A stretch of 64,000 nucleotides of DNA. Source: Phoenix dactylifera. Taxonomy: Eukaryota; Streptophyta; Magnoliopsida; Arecales; Arecaceae. This document shows, one piece after another, positions 11,600 to 24,468 of this stretch. The notes below the pieces were generated by a model that was given only the letters and a program-made list of their open reading frames with translations, had not been told where the DNA came from and did no database searches. The DNA lies in the NCBI RefSeq assembly GCF_009389715.1, contig NC_052404.1, positions 9,012,745-9,076,744 of the forward strand, read 5' to 3'. Within the stretch, counting starts at the first letter, position 1. Each line of letters begins with the position of its first letter. The position numbers and the translations under genes were made by a program.

Positions 11600-13484
11600 A
11601 GGGATCGCGTTGGGTCTCCATCCTTCCCGTCCTCCCAGTATCCCATTTGGCTCTCGCCTCTCCTCCCAAAAATATATTATAATCTCTCACGTCCTTCGTG
11701 GAATCGATTTGAATTCCCCGAATTTAGCTTCAGATATTTGTTTCAGTTCTTCGTCGCCGGTAGTCGTCGGGCCTGGAAAGGTAAAAATTCCAATTTTGAT
11801 TCGATTCTGCCATTCTTCTCACTGCGATTCCTTTCAATTGGACGCAGTTTTCTCGATTTTTCTGCGGAGGTGGTTGTGATTCTAGTAGAAGAGGATGTCG
11901 GAGTATTTTATCTTTTTAAGAGAATTTGTTGTTTTATGGATTTCCTTCAAAAAAATATCTTTATGGATTAATTCAAGATAGAATTAGACTTCCCGTATGT
12001 TCGTTTTTGTTTTTTTTCAAAAAAAAAAAAAAAATCTTCTCGGCGTCAATCGCGTTATTATATCTATTTTGCTGTTTAGAAAAGTTAACATCGTCGTCTA
12101 AATGGAACAGGGTGGGTAATGCCATCCTTTCGGTATCATTTTTTCAAAGTTATATTTTTTTTTTTCACATGGAAATTTTGAATGATTTTTGTTTTGTTAC
12201 GATTGTTGGTTTTACTTTTTCTGATGCATTCTACCTTGTGATATCCCACGTTTATTTGTTGCTGGGTCCTTTGAGATTTGTTCCTTGTGCTGATAATGAT
12301 GTTGTAATGTGATTGTTTTCTTCATAAATCATATCCTTCTCTAATCCTCGCTTAATGTATTTTATCTGATCTTTTTGTTCTTTGAAATTATTTGTTCTAC
12401 TGCAAATACTTTTAGTTCTAGATAAACCTTCCTAACATTCACTTGCGACTTTACTGAATTATTCCTTTTTTTCTAAGAATTTGAGCAAAGTTCGACGAGG
12501 CCATTTTCCAAGAAAAAATAGGATACTGCATTATTTATTTATTTTTTGTTATTTTAAGAGTTGATTATCTTCGGTGATATCCTTGGTATTAAGCTGCATA
12601 ACTTTCTATGAGTTCTTCCTCTTCCCTTTTTGGTTGTATATTTATTCAAAGCTTCTTGTGTTTTAGGATGTTTTAATATTACATGGTTCTAACATCTCAT
12701 TTTTTTAGGCTAACAGTAGATGGATGATATGGTTGTGAATTACCCCAATCTTGGGTTCTATCGCTCCTCTTCTTTCTTTGCATGCTTAGGAATTAGTTGA
12801 TACATCATTACATGATGGTGAAGGCTGGGTTGCGTTGGTTCATATATTATCTTGCATACTTCTGTATTGTCTCTCAGATGAATATTAGCACAAAGCTTTT
12901 TCTTTATTGGTAGACTCCATAGATATCGTTTTTTCTTTTCTTAATCTTGTTGAGGGTCTTGCTTTAACTAATTCCATAACAACTTTGATATTATAATTTA
13001 TTTCTATTGCTCTTTTTTGAATATCAAATGCCATTTCTTGTTTTGCATTAGATAGTGCCAATATGGATTTATCCGAATCTATGTTTTTTGTTGTTGTTGT
13101 TGTTGTTGTTGTCTTCGGCTATAATATAACTTGTGTAAGTGTTCTTTCCTGCAGTTTCTAGCTAAAAATTGGAAGACAAATATTAGGGAATGCTGAAAGA
13201 TGTGCTTGCACGTTGAGCATTTCTCATCTAAGGTAAATGACACTGTAGCTCCATCTGAGCTGCCCTTGTTCATCCTTGATGAGGTTGGAGCACAAAGCTT
13301 TATCCAGTTGGTGCTCCGTGCACAATTTCACAATGGAGCTAGAAATCCTCAGAAGGCTTTTGTGTTAGATCATGAACTTGGTGAAGATGGTTGAAATCTT
13401 CTGCCCTGCAATTCCTGCTTAATAGAAATATATTGTATCAGTGGGACGGTTTAGCATTCCATTGTGTGCAAGTGAGATCATAAA
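11600..13484 (+). other. 5' leader of the CIPK2/10-like gene, with one leader intron
   Basis: A C/T-rich leader (about 11600-11780) ends in GGCCTGGAAAG with a donor GTAAAA at 11781. An acceptor TTTCCTGCAG ends at 13154, giving a 1374-bp leader intron full of T-runs. The second leader exon runs from 13155 to the start codon at 13485. It contains a 64-codon upstream open reading frame (ATG at 13200, stop ending at 13394). Leader introns are common in this kinase subfamily. A (TTG)n microsatellite lies in the intron at about 13086-13111. The transcription start is not fixed by the sequence. Confidence 0.6.
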
Positions 13485-14825
13485 ATGGCAACTGAAAATA
13501 AAGGGAGTGTTTTGATGCAAAGGTACGAGGTTGGCAGATTGCTAGGGAAAGGCAGCTTTGCCAAGGTATACTATGCTAGGAATATTGGGACTTCCCAGAG
13601 TGTAGCTATAAAGGTTATTGACAAGCAGAAGGTCTTGAAGGTTGGACTTATAGACCAGATAAAACGAGAGATCTCAGTGATGAGATTGGTGAGGCACCCA
13701 AATGTTGTGCAGCTTTATGAGGTCATGGCTACCAAATCTAAGATATACTTTGTGCTGGAATATGTCAAAGGTGGCGAACTATTTAACAAGGTGTCCAAAG
13801 GCAAGCTCAAAGAAGATGTTGCACGGAAATATTTTCAACAACTGATCAGCGCTGTTGATTTCTGCCACAGCAGAGGTGTTTACCACCGTGATCTGAAACC
13901 TGAAAACCTTCTCCTTGATGATAATGGAAGTTTAAAGGTCTCAGATTTTGGTTTGAGTGCTCTTGCTGAGTCTAAGAGGCAGGATGGTTTGCTTCACACA
14001 ACTTGTGGTACTCCTGCATATGTGGCTCCTGAGGTGATCAGAAGAAAGGGATATGATGGTGCCAAAGCTGATATCTGGTCTTCTGGGGTGATCTTGTTTG
14101 TGCTTCTGGCTGGATCTCTCCCTTTCCATGACCCAAATCTCATGGAGATGTACAGAAAAATTGGAAAAGCAGAGTTTAAATGCCCCATTTGGTTCCCTTC
14201 AGATGTTCGAAGGCTACTATTAAGGGTTCTCAATCCAAACCCAAGTACAAGGATCTCAATTGCAAAGATTATGGAAAATCCTTGGTTTAGAAAGGGACTT
14301 GATGACAGGCTATTGGAAAGTGATGCAGAAACAAAAGAAATTGTCCCTGTTGATGTTAATGCAGTTTTTAATCCCTCTGATGGAAACATGGTTGAGGGCA
14401 AGCAGGAGATGGGGAAACTCGGTAACTTGAATGCTTTTGATATCATCTCTCTTTCAGCAGGATTTGATCTTTCAGGTTTGTTTGAGGAGACTGACCACCG
14501 GAGAGAGGCAAGGTTCATCTCCAGTCAGCCAGCTTCCACTATTTTCGTGAAACTGGAGAATACAGCCAAGCGCTTGAGGTTGAAAGTAAAGAAGAAGGAT
14601 AGCGGGGTGTTGAAAATGGAAGGATCAACGGCAGGAAGGAAGGGGGTCTTGGCCATTGATGCTGAAATCTTTGAGGTCACTCCTTTATTTCATTTGGTGG
14701 AGATAAAGAAGACAAATGGGGATACCTTGGAGTACCAGAAGATGTTGAAACAAGGCATAAGGCCGGCCCTCAAGGACATTGTTTGGGCATGGCAAGGTGA
14801 GCAGCAGCAGCAACCGCTGCCCTAG
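13485..14825 (+). CDS. CIPK: CBL-interacting protein kinase, CIPK2/10-like (intronless clade), 446 aa
   Basis: A Ser/Thr kinase that is switched on by calcineurin-B-like (CBL) calcium sensors and phosphorylates ion channels and transporters at membranes. The kinase domain is complete: glycine loop [13 protein letters not shown] (about 19-31), catalytic Lys43, [11 protein letters not shown] with HRD at 134-136, DFG at 154-156, activation loop [13 protein letters not shown] with APE at 181-183, and [15 protein letters not shown]. The regulatory part has the CBL-binding NAF/FISL motif [18 protein letters not shown] starting at 316, followed by a PPI-like segment. Length matches the family (about 430-460). 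Coding sequence is a single exon, as in the intron-poor CIPK clade. The start is chosen because [21 protein letters not shown] matches the family N-terminus. It ends with a short Gln/Pro tail. Confidence 0.95.
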   Translation: MATENKGSVLMQRYEVGRLLGKGSFAKVYYARNIGTSQSVAIKVIDKQKVLKVGLIDQIKREISVMRLVRHPNVVQLYEVMATKSKIYFVLEYVKGGELFNKVSKGKLKEDVARKYFQQLISAVDFCHSRGVYHRDLKPENLLLDDNGSLKVSDFGLSALAESKRQDGLLHTTCGTPAYVAPEVIRRKGYDGAKADIWSSGVILFVLLAGSLPFHDPNLMEMYRKIGKAEFKCPIWFPSDVRRLLLRVLNPNPSTRISIAKIMENPWFRKGLDDRLLESDAETKEIVPVDVNAVFNPSDGNMVEGKQEMGKLGNLNAFDIISLSAGFDLSGLFEETDHRREARFISSQPASTIFVKLENTAKRLRLKVKKKDSGVLKMEGSTAGRKGVLAIDAEIFEVTPLFHLVEIKKTNGDTLEYQKMLKQGIRPALKDIVWAWQGEQQQQPLP

Positions 14826-17820
14826 ATAATGCTGATTGACTGTGTGCTGCCTTAGGAGTCAAAGATCATTCCATGTTTGAGTAATTTCTAGATGTTGTTT
14901 TCTTGTTATTGCTGTTTTCATTTAAAAAATGTTGCCTTGTTGCCCTGTGACCGTATTAAATTTCTGAAGTTATTCTCTCATTATAATGCATGCATCATTA
15001 TTGAGCAACCACCTCTATAATTTAGAGAATTGGGCTTCAGAGCTAAGGGTCTGGTTGGTTGCCCATAGCCAGGCATCTTAACTCAGTTCGAGATAGAGGG
15101 AGACTTCTTCGGGCTTTTGGTTGCTCTTATGTTTGGTTGCCCTGTACTGAGAAAAATGAAGAAGGTCGGTGAGCTACTATAAGTCTACAACCAGGACCAT
15201 GCAAGAATGATAATGGTTCCATGGAAGGCTCCAATGTTAGACCATAGTTTCAAACACATTGGTTGTTTTAAACATCCAATCATGAGATTTTTCTGTTAAT
15301 CTGGCAATGATTAGGGTAGCTGTCCAAAAGGTATTCCTACCTGCACCATGACTGCTTTATCCGCCTACCTAAATTCGCAATGCATTTCTTAACTGTAAAG
15401 AAGTGATAGATTGCATATATATTATCTTAGGTGCTTTTGTTAGTAACTTTCAGCTTAAAGCAAGTTAGATCAAATAGCCTTAAGAGTTAACCTAGATCTT
15501 AGCATTTCACTTCTTGTCCTAAATTTACTCTCGAGTCCGATCGGACAGCTGCCTGATTCACCCCAGGCCGTGCATACAGAAGGGAAAATTGCTTTCAGTA
15601 ACCTAGAAGCATGATCCTGAGTACTGAAGAAGGATTTTTTTTTTTTTTTTTTGTTAAGTTTATATTATGCTGCAGCCGAGAAGTACTTTAGACTTGTTCT
15701 TGCTGGCTAGTATGATCAGGATACGAAACATTGAACATCTGAATGTTTGTGATGTGATTAAGCAGATGAGTAGTGATAAATAAGTTGTATGGCGCATTAT
15801 ATTATCAAGAGAATGCCACCTGTGATCAAATTAAGTGCCGTTTGTTTCTGAGCTTTTCTTAAAAACCTGTCTGAGTTGACAAGTTAAAAATATGGCCTAG
15901 GTTGACAGTAATTGAAGTGCCAAGGTCCCTTTCCAACAATAACCTGTCCCATTTGTTCGGTGTATGAAGTTCTGAAAGTTGCTTGAAGTTTGTAATTTTA
16001 TCTGGAAATTGGTTGATGATGCTAAGGTTTAATTCAAGTAGTGCAGCATTGTTTATATAAGATTGTGGATTCCAATGTCATCCGAGTGCTTCAAGACATT
16101 AGTTTAAGATGCATCATCATTTTCCATACTCTGTAAGGTGCCGTCCAAGAAGCCTCCTTGATGGTATGTACTTTTAAATAATGATGATGATACTTTCCTA
16201 TTTAGCACTTAAAAGCAACTAAAGCTACATAATATTGGTTCCTCTGTTAGCAAAACAGATATTGGTTCCTTCACATTTTGGCCAAAAGATTATATTGGTT
16301 TTTCTGAAGGTTTGGATGATTTACTAATCAAATGCTAGCTAATCCAGATTCATCATGCTTTAATTACACAAAAAAATATCTGATGTCTACATGCTTGTGC
16401 CCTCAGGAGGTTCCACTCTTACATATACTTACACTTTTCAGAAATATTCTATCGTAGAAGAAAAAGAAAAAGAGAGAAATTCATGTTATGCAAAAAAATA
16501 TTAGATTTTAGTAGTGTATTTAAGGTGGGTGAAGTTATGAGTGAACCCTCCTCTTGCAGTGGTTCTTTTTCCTTAGCAGCTAAGTTGCTTTTTTTTTAGT
16601 ACTTAGTAGTGTAATTTCCTTGGAAAATTTTGTACCTCGCTCGTGTCGGGCTGGTGATGGCCTCAGAATTAGCATGACTGCCCCAAGCATTGCAGGAATT
16701 TCTCTTGGTAGCTGCTACCTCCAAATTTGATGCAAATAGTATAGATGCTCTTCCAAAGACTTTGGTGTTCTTGATGGGGATTCCATCATAACCATCAACA
16801 AAGAAACCCAAGGTGCTGCGGCGCAATACAAGGTTGCAAAAGATATTAAAATCAGCTCTCTTTTTTTTAGTGAAAACATACTTTTTTTTAAACAAAAAAA
16901 ATGCCCCTAGTCATAATTTCTGCAGTTGATCAGCAATGTGATCGTTCTACAAGAAATCCTTCTTTAGATATACGATTTATATTTTATTTTGCTAGAAAAA
17001 ATCCATGTTGATGCCTAATAATGCGATAACATGCAAAAAGACCAATATCATGTTTCCTTCTTCGATTTGCAAAAACTCTCTTTGGACTAATAAACATGAG
17101 GAAGCTTTGGAAACCCCCCCATCCAAATAATAGTACGAGCAATGGAAGAAGCAATCCCTGCAACAAAATCGGCAGTTAAGAACATGGGATGCTCGGCATT
17201 CTTCTAGGTTGTCCTTGTGATCCCAAACATCAATAAGATATGGATGAGAACAGGAAGTAGACTTCTTGTTGATCCATGACACCACTGTGGAAGAACCAGC
17301 AAAGCTTGGATCCCCTTCAAGCCATTCTCAGGTCACTAGATTTTCCAAAACCTTCCCCATTCTCCTAATGCCTGACGGGGATCAAAACCCCAGATAGGGT
17401 GTCATATTAAAGCTGTTAATGGGCTGGGTTCGGGCCTATGGTTACTTAGTAACATTTAATCATGTTTTGGAAACCCTAATGCTTGGCACGTGTGGCCCAA
17501 AATTAAGCACATTTCCTCAACCCGGATCAAGAGAATTCACAAATGCTGACATTCCAACCTTCAATGAACCTCCAAAATAGGGCTTTTAGAGGGAACTCCT
17601 TAGGTCTTGAAACCCAGGAATCTGGTACTAAGAAGGTTCATAGGGTGCTATAATCTATATCGCTTCAAAGTAAACCAACCTACTTCAGAGTTGGGCACCG
17701 CCCACCAGTGTACAATCCAGTAATTATTATTGGTTAGCTTAGTAGTTGATATGGATACTATATATATAAAATCAACATTCCCATGCCCAAGGGAAAGCAT
17801 GTGGGGTCCAAATCCTTCAA
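14826..17820. other. intergenic, no supported gene
   Basis: The first 100-200 bases are the CIPK 3' UTR. An 18-base T-run near 15634-15653 could be the tail of a minus-strand retroposon. Minus-strand frames at 16596-16895 and 16992-17285 are open but match nothing I know. Confidence 0.4.
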
Positions 17821-17824
17821 AGCG

Positions 17825-18195
17825 CATGTTTGGTTAGCAACTAAAATTAGACTCCAAATGGATTAGAATTGAAATCGAAATGGCCATATCCTTCGGCATA
17901 TTAGGTTCGTGACCAAAATCGGAATCGCAATAGAATTTGAGCACTAGGAAAAAGTAGGGATTGCATTTTGGAAAATTGGGCCATTTTCATTCCTTCTAGA
18001 ATCGGAACGCCTATGAGTCACCCATTCTCATTCCCTCCCATGTTTGGCTAGCAATCAAAATGGATTAGAATTGAAATCAGAATGGCCATATCATTCAGCA
18101 TATTGGGTTTGTGACTAAAATTGGAATCCAAATAGAATTTGAATACTAGAGAAGAATAGGAATTGCATTTTGGAGAATTGGGTCATTTTCATGCA
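17825..18195. repeat. tandemly duplicated MITE-like unit, period 214 bp
   Basis: CATGTTTGGTTAGCAA at 17825 recurs as CATGTTTGGCTAGCAA at 18039. Both are followed by ATGGATTAGAATTGAAATC, GAATGGCCATATC-like text, GGAATTGCATTTTGG and TTGGGCCATTTTCAT-like text. The G-TTTGG start and the AGAATTG/GAAT-rich body resemble common plant MITEs. No clear terminal inverted repeat or target duplication was found. Confidence 0.7.
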
Positions 18196-18990
18196 CACAC
18201 ACAGAGAGAAATCCTGAAAGTTGGTGGCCAACGACTTTGGAGGCGACGTTGCTGAAAATTCATGGTATTTGTGCGGCACTAGCCAAGTGGTCAATTGCTT
18301 GGCACGACCGCAACTCTCTTTTGAGACGCCTCTTGGACCGCTGCCCACCCACTTCAAGCCATTGAAACGTCAGTTGTTTGCCATTTCCCTGCTCTGTTTT
18401 CCCCATAGACTTTTTTTTTTTTTTTGACGATAGTTTCCTCCATCGACTAAACTTGCAAGAATCCTTTCTTAGAAAAGGAAAAAAGTTATGAATGAAAAAA
18501 AAAAAATCATGTACGACTAATCTTTTTGAACTAACTTAAAGATATGGTCGGCTTTCTTGGATTAACTAATCTCAAAGTAGTTTTGTGTTAATGGTTAATT
18601 GATCCATAGTTATATCTACTCCACTTTATAATTTGGTCCGAGAACAAATTAGGTGTTACCAGATTCCCATTTTGAATCTATTACGCTTCTTCTTCGGAGG
18701 ACGAGGTGCTGTAATGCCTTGTCCGGTATTGAGAATATGCTTTCACAAGCATCCGTACCAATAACTTTGTCTTGTGCCTAAATTCGACCGAACTTATGGC
18801 TGCTTTGGCTTTATACGCCAATGAAAGCTAACCTCGTATGATATATGGAGAAACCGCAATCATATTCTACAAGAATTATTCTGGGACGACAATCATATTT
18901 TTCTTATTTAAAATCTCTGTTCTTTCTTTTTTTCTCAATGAAAATTTATGTTTCATGATTAATAAATAACGGGTAACGTAGAAAGCTAAT
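18196..18990. other. intergenic, no gene seen
   Basis: Contains an 18-base T-run near 18409-18426 and an A-run near 18498. No recognisable coding sequence. Confidence 0.35.
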
Positions 18991-18994
18991 TGTG

Positions 18995-20450
18995 GATATT
19001 TTAATATAATGAGGCTACAAGTCTCACGCCTCGAACCCATCATCCGGATCCGGGCACGTGACATGTCCGCACGCCCTTTTAGGTAGAGCCCCAAAAAATA
19101 TGCAAAGTTTGAAAATTTATCACAACCTCAATATCACAAAACTATAATGATCTAAATTTATTACGAATAACAAAGCCGGTCTAATTACAAAATTAAATTA
19201 TTCAACCAGGATCAGTTATACTTGATCTATTCATTCCTTCTATCTGTGATCTTAACCATAGCAAGTACTATACAACATGAAACTTTGAAAAAGAGAAAGA
19301 GGAAAAAGGTAGTGAGCTTTACAACCTAGTAAGAATTCCGAACTACTATACCATAAGTAATAAGAAAATAATCAGTTAGCAATATAAAATGAATATCGTA
19401 TAAATGTTTGGAAAGTTCATACAAATAACATGCATATAAGTTCTCATTATCATCTTTTCAAAGAAGCATGTATATACATACATACATATATGGATACACC
19501 TTAAATATAACTAATTGCTTAACAAAAATTTCTTATGTTATTTTATTCATTTCTCATTTACTTGATTTCTATGTTTCTCATTGATTAACTTTCAGCTTTG
19601 AACTAACCAAGATCACGACTCAGTCCAAAACTGACAAAATACCACGCCTAAGCCCGTGGTGGCTATCCCTATGTGTCAGCCCATGGCGATATAAAGATTT
19701 CATGTGTAAGCCTGTGGAGGTTGTCCCAAGCTTAAGCCCATGGAGGTTATCCCCATGTGTCAATCTATGGCGTTATAAAGATTTCACACATAAGCCTGTA
19801 GAAGCTATCCTGCACATAAGCTCATGGAAGCCATCTCCATGTGTTAGCCTATAGCACTATGAAGATTCCACATGGAAGCTCGTGGAGATTATTCCACGCA
19901 TAAGCTCATGGAGGTTATCCCATACGTCGGCCCATAGACGCTATCCTATGACGAAGTTAGTCCAAACTATATCTTGTCTATCTAATTTACATGTTACTTT
20001 TATTAAATCAGTTACCACTTATACAGCGAATTTTTCTAAAATTCAAAGTATCTTTATTCACATAATCATGTTCTCAATTTCTGGTACATATAATAACCAT
20101 ACGAATATATTTATACTAGAAATTATATAAAACATATCATCACATACCAAACCAAATTTATCAATGTAAATCTCACGATGCAAATCCACCGGTACAAAAC
20201 AATAAACATATATATATATATATATGATGAACAAGTACAAAAATTTTTACCTTTATCGCAATCTAATACAACTACAATGCTATCAATCCACATATAACAT
20301 GCTTAGTCAATTTAATATCAATATAACATCAACTTATTCCTTATCAATTACTCACCATATTAATAAATCAATTATTTAGTAATTACCTAATTTTAGTGTT
20401 CTAATATTTAAATTATCCCTACTTTCTATCCTCCTTTACTTGAAAATTAA
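18995..20450. mobile_element. probable Gypsy-type LTR sequence carrying 84-bp repeats (limits approximate)
   Basis: The start reads TCTCACGCCTCGAACCC...CATCCGGATCCGGGCACGTGACATG, close to the TGTCACGCCCCGAACCC opening I associate with Ty3/Gypsy LTRs of monocots. It is followed by an AT-rich body and a regular 84-bp tandem repeat. It is a fossil without coding sequence. I could not fix its right end or find target duplications, so the right limit is a guess. Confidence 0.4.
19649..19960. repeat. 84-bp tandem repeat, about 3.7 units
   Basis: Units begin with TAAGC at 19649, 19733, 19817 and 19901, exactly 84 apart. Each unit has two sub-blocks with TAAGCC(C/T)(G/A)TGG.GG.TATCC and ATGTGTCAGCCCATGGCG-like text, the second sub-block starting 58 bases into the unit. 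Confidence 0.9.
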
Positions 20451-21714
20451 AGTAAAAGGTCAGGATCGTATCTTGATTTTGAACTAGAGTATAAGATCTC
20501 GTTGGACTTTCCTATTAAAAGTATTAATGTTGCTATTAATATCATGATACTTGCATTGATGTGAGCTAAGATAAATACATCGATTTTTGTAGCATCAACC
20601 AGTGTACAAACCATAACAAAACCGGAATACATTAACCTGACATGTTTGAGGGAGGGCATCGGTTGGTAGACATCAAGCATCACTTTCGTCCAACAACGAT
20701 GATCCAACAGCCAAGTCAAATCGTAGGTTAGGTTAGCTTAGATTCGTTAGGTCCAGAGTTGGCGTATCCCACTTACAACCTAGAAAAGTCAAAAACCTAA
20801 GTGTAGTCTAAAAGGCAAGCCATATCTAACAATTAGCTTTGGCCAAGGTCAAACACGCGCACGCACACGCTGATGTTTGTAAAACCATCAACTTCAGACC
20901 TTTGGACTAACAACCAAATTCCTTTTAGCTGTGTACCATAAGATACTATGCATGCCATCAAAAAATAAACCACCATCAAACAATGCAAATTGTATATGAT
21001 ACAATACGCGCTTATGAACTGTCTTGTTTGATGGTTATCCATCTTTTGACGATGACCATACCTAAGTTGCTGTCCGTGCACGATAGAGATGCATCCTCTT
21101 CCATCGAACCACACTGGAACTATAATGAGGAATTAAGCACTGAAAATAAAAGATAATTTTTTTAGAGGCACCAGGTCACCAGCCTGTTTATCTACGTTTC
21201 ATGTTTTAGGCACCGCATAATATCCTATTACAATGTGGAAGACCAGGAAAGTTGACATTGCGAGCAGAGTTGCCCTTGAGGTAGTGGCTTGCAACTTTGG
21301 AGACAAACGCTGACCACATTTCTAAAAGGTGTTTTCACTGTAACCTCAAACGTAAAAAGAGAAAAAAAAGTGTTTCCACTGGGTAAAGTTTGATATGTCG
21401 GCAAGCTATGTAGTGTGAGCTAGAGATATATACCAACGAACTCGACCCATCTTTAGTTAGAAGTCTCGATGGACCCCTATCGTTCACTTTGGCACTTACT
21501 TTCATGCAGCTGATTAGCTTTGCCGATATGTCGTGATCCATTTCTTCTGGAAAACCGCTTAACTGCTAAGGGACATCAAAGTTCTTTTTGGGCCCATATA
21601 GTACTGGCCCCCAAACAATTCACTATTTCACTACCCCCATGCATGGCATTGATGTTCATGGTTTGCACCAATCCGGTTCCATCATGTTGTATTAAAAAGT
21701 TTTCACCTTTAGAG
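20451..21714. other. intergenic, no gene seen
   Basis: Mixed sequence with an alternating CA/CG patch near 20850-20866. The small open frames on both strands show no recognisable domain. Confidence 0.35.
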
Positions 21715-22355
21715 GTCGTTTGGTTGCAAATAATCTGCACGAAAAAATAAATTTTATATTAAATTATCTTTTTTTTGGGAAAGAAAATATAAAATAATTA
21801 TCTTTATAATGGTATTTATTTTTTCGTGCTGGATTGGGGATAATCTGAAAATATCATTTTTTGATAAAAATTCTCTCACTTATATTATATTAATATTTAT
21901 TAATTACTAATAAATCTAACATAAGATTTATTATTGATTAATATATTTATTTATATACCAAAACATAGTGAAATTTATTTATAACAAGAAATATTTTTTA
22001 ATATATATTATTAATTTAAAAGTATTTATTAACTCATGTAAATGTATTTCAATATTTGAAATAGCCAATATTGATAATGTTTATATAAATGGGTTATAAA
22101 TGGCCAACAAATGGACCGAGAAAAAAATGTTATTAACCGAACTATTTGTTCAAGGGTATCACTAAAAATTTGCCAATATTCCTATATAAGATTACCTTTA
22201 ACCCAATATACTAATCCTTTTTCGATGCTATTTTCCAAAGTATTATTTCGACCAACTAAATATTTCCATCAACAAACACAGTAAAATTTATTTTTTCCTG
22301 TAGTTATTTTTTCAATAAATATTTTTTAGAAATCATCGGATTGCAAACATATCCT
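21715..22355. mobile_element. possible AT-rich MITE-like element
   Basis: The left end GGTCGTTTGGTTGCAAATAATC and, near 22350, the phrase GGATTGCAAACATATCC look like weak inverted counterparts (GTTTG..TGCAA against TTGCAAAC). Between them is very AT-rich sequence with TTTTTTC..AATAAATATTTTT at both sides. The ends are too diverged to be sure and no target duplication is visible. Confidence 0.3.
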
Positions 22356-23563
22356 AACTAAACGGACTTTTACAGAGAATTCTGTAAAGTTATAATGGTT
22401 GAAGAATTTTATTGTGATTTACAAGTCATCCAGTTGCTGCTTCCAGGGTTTATTTAATTCCAATCATTTTAATAATTTTTATCAATTATTTTAAAAATAT
22501 ATTTTGTTCATTTTATTTTATTGAGATAAAGTACTACCATGAGTCTGGCGTGGTGCATAAGCAACTAATAAGAAAAATTGCATCATGTGGGGATGATGCA
22601 CCCATGACATTCAAGGTACTTAAAGCCGCAAAGGAAGGAGGCCTAACCTCTTCTTTTGGAGAAAAGCAAAGATAAGGGTGTTCATTCACACCATTCAATG
22701 TCCTTTGAAAGTGATGGCCACCTGTGAAAGACCCTATAGTTTTTTCAAGAAAAAAAATATTACTGATCACATGTGATTTTAATTTTCTAACAACTTGGTG
22801 GGTCTCATACGCATGCTCTCTTTCCCCAATCAAATTGGTGCAAAAGATGCACATACGGCAAGTAACTTGTCAAATAGGTGTTTGATATCCTCTAAAGGTT
22901 TATTATATATATGGTTGGACCCCAAAAGTATGAAGTGTGATTCAACAATGTCAAAAAAGTTATAACATGTTATTCTTGTCTATAGATATAAGAGATAAGG
23001 ACATCGTTAGTACCAGAAAGCAAACATTTTCATTAATTGCATTCTTACAATATTAATACTTAGATCTTAGAAGTTTTAAAAAAATTATACTTGGCTCTTT
23101 TCTTGATTGGGGCTTATGGGGTGAAACTCTTTATGTTAGTGTGCTCGCACCCACTTCCTAGCACTCTATTTCACTGCCAAGAAATCTTTTGCGACCATCC
23201 AAGAAGCAACTAGGCACTGCATGGAGCACTTTCTTCTTGATCTACGGGCTTGAATCTCATTCTCTGCATCAACTTACTGACGACACGCCATGAAAAAAAT
23301 CACATCATCTTCCTCTTCTTGTCTACATAAAGGATTGAAGATTTTTATAGAACTTCTTACTCGAAAAATTAGTTAGAAATCATGTTGCTTTTAGGTTGTT
23401 AAATGAATAATTGCTTTTGTTGCGTACAAGGTTAGGAGAACACAGATGGGATGCATATGTGGAAACAATCAAGGTGGATCCCACGGTTACATCACCATGA
23501 TATATATTGAACCTAGAATAGATGTTCCACTTGTTGAAACTTGAAATTGGGCCACAAAGTTGG
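22356..23563. other. intergenic, no gene seen
   Basis: AT-rich with no recognisable coding sequence on either strand. Confidence 0.35.
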
Positions 23564-24184
23564 TGTTGGAAGTATTCTAAAATGAAGATAGGAATATTTA
23601 GAGGAAATAGATAACATGGTATATGGTACACTACAAAAAAAACTTGTTTTTTCCGTAGGAAGAAATACAATTCTAGCAAGAAAACCAATTTTCTCCGTAT
23701 TTCCTTCTCAAGACACCGATCATTCCACCACGCAATGTTCTTGCTTCTCGCTGGAATGTTTTGGCCCTTCTCCCAAGGGCATCAAAAGAGAGAATTTGCA
23801 ATGGATTGTAGATAAATCCTGCATATATATATATTGCTCTTCTCCAAGTGAACAATGTCAAAGGTTTCCAGCAACACTCCGAAGCATGAACTTCATTCCT
23901 TTTTGATTCTTATACTAACGGATATATCTGTCACTCATCCATTGTTTTCCACCGTTTGGGAATCTATCAAGCCATGGTTTGCTAAATATTTACCATCTTG
24001 TTACTGTATTAGTCCAAATTTGATTGATATTTCTTCGTTAGTCTTGATACACTTTTCTTACTGGCTATATTATTAGGCTATATATGGCTGTACATATTAT
24101 TGTAACTAGTACATAAGATATAAAGAATAAACATATATCTTTCCAATATTCTCTCTCTTCTCATATTTGCCATGTATTCCAACA
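23564..24184. mobile_element. probable solo LTR, Copia type, 621 bp
   Basis: The stretch opens TGTTGGAAGTATTC and closes CATGTATTCCAACA, so it has TG...CA ends within the matching inverted ends TGTTGGAA/TTCCAACA. Its right third (TATTGTAACTAGTACATAAG, then ATAAAGAATAAAC and CTCTCTCT) has the look of the R-U5 part of a plant Copia LTR. No primer-binding site follows on the right, and the 5-bp flanks do not match, so it is either a solo LTR with a decayed duplication or a product of recombination. There is no coding sequence. Confidence 0.55.
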
Positions 24185-24416
24185 TTTTAAAGGCTAGGAT
24201 TGAGTTTGTCATCTGTTCAATCACCATCTATTGACAGAGAGTGACAAATTTAAGACTAAGAAATCATTGTAAAGCTCACTAAATTTATAGTATCATCATC
24301 ACGTAATTAACTTGGCATATTAAAAAAGTTTTTTTTTCATGCATACCTTTATAAATATCTAAAATTACATGAACATCCTTACAAGTTTGTTTACATATAT
24401 ATCTTTATAAGCTATT

Positions 24417-24420
<4 letters not shown>

Positions 24421-24465
<45 letters not shown>
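24421..24465. repeat. (AT)n microsatellite, about 22 units
   Basis: Uninterrupted AT dinucleotide run inside an AT-rich region that otherwise shows no gene between 24185 and 24941. Confidence 0.97.
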
Positions 24466-24468
<3 letters not shown>

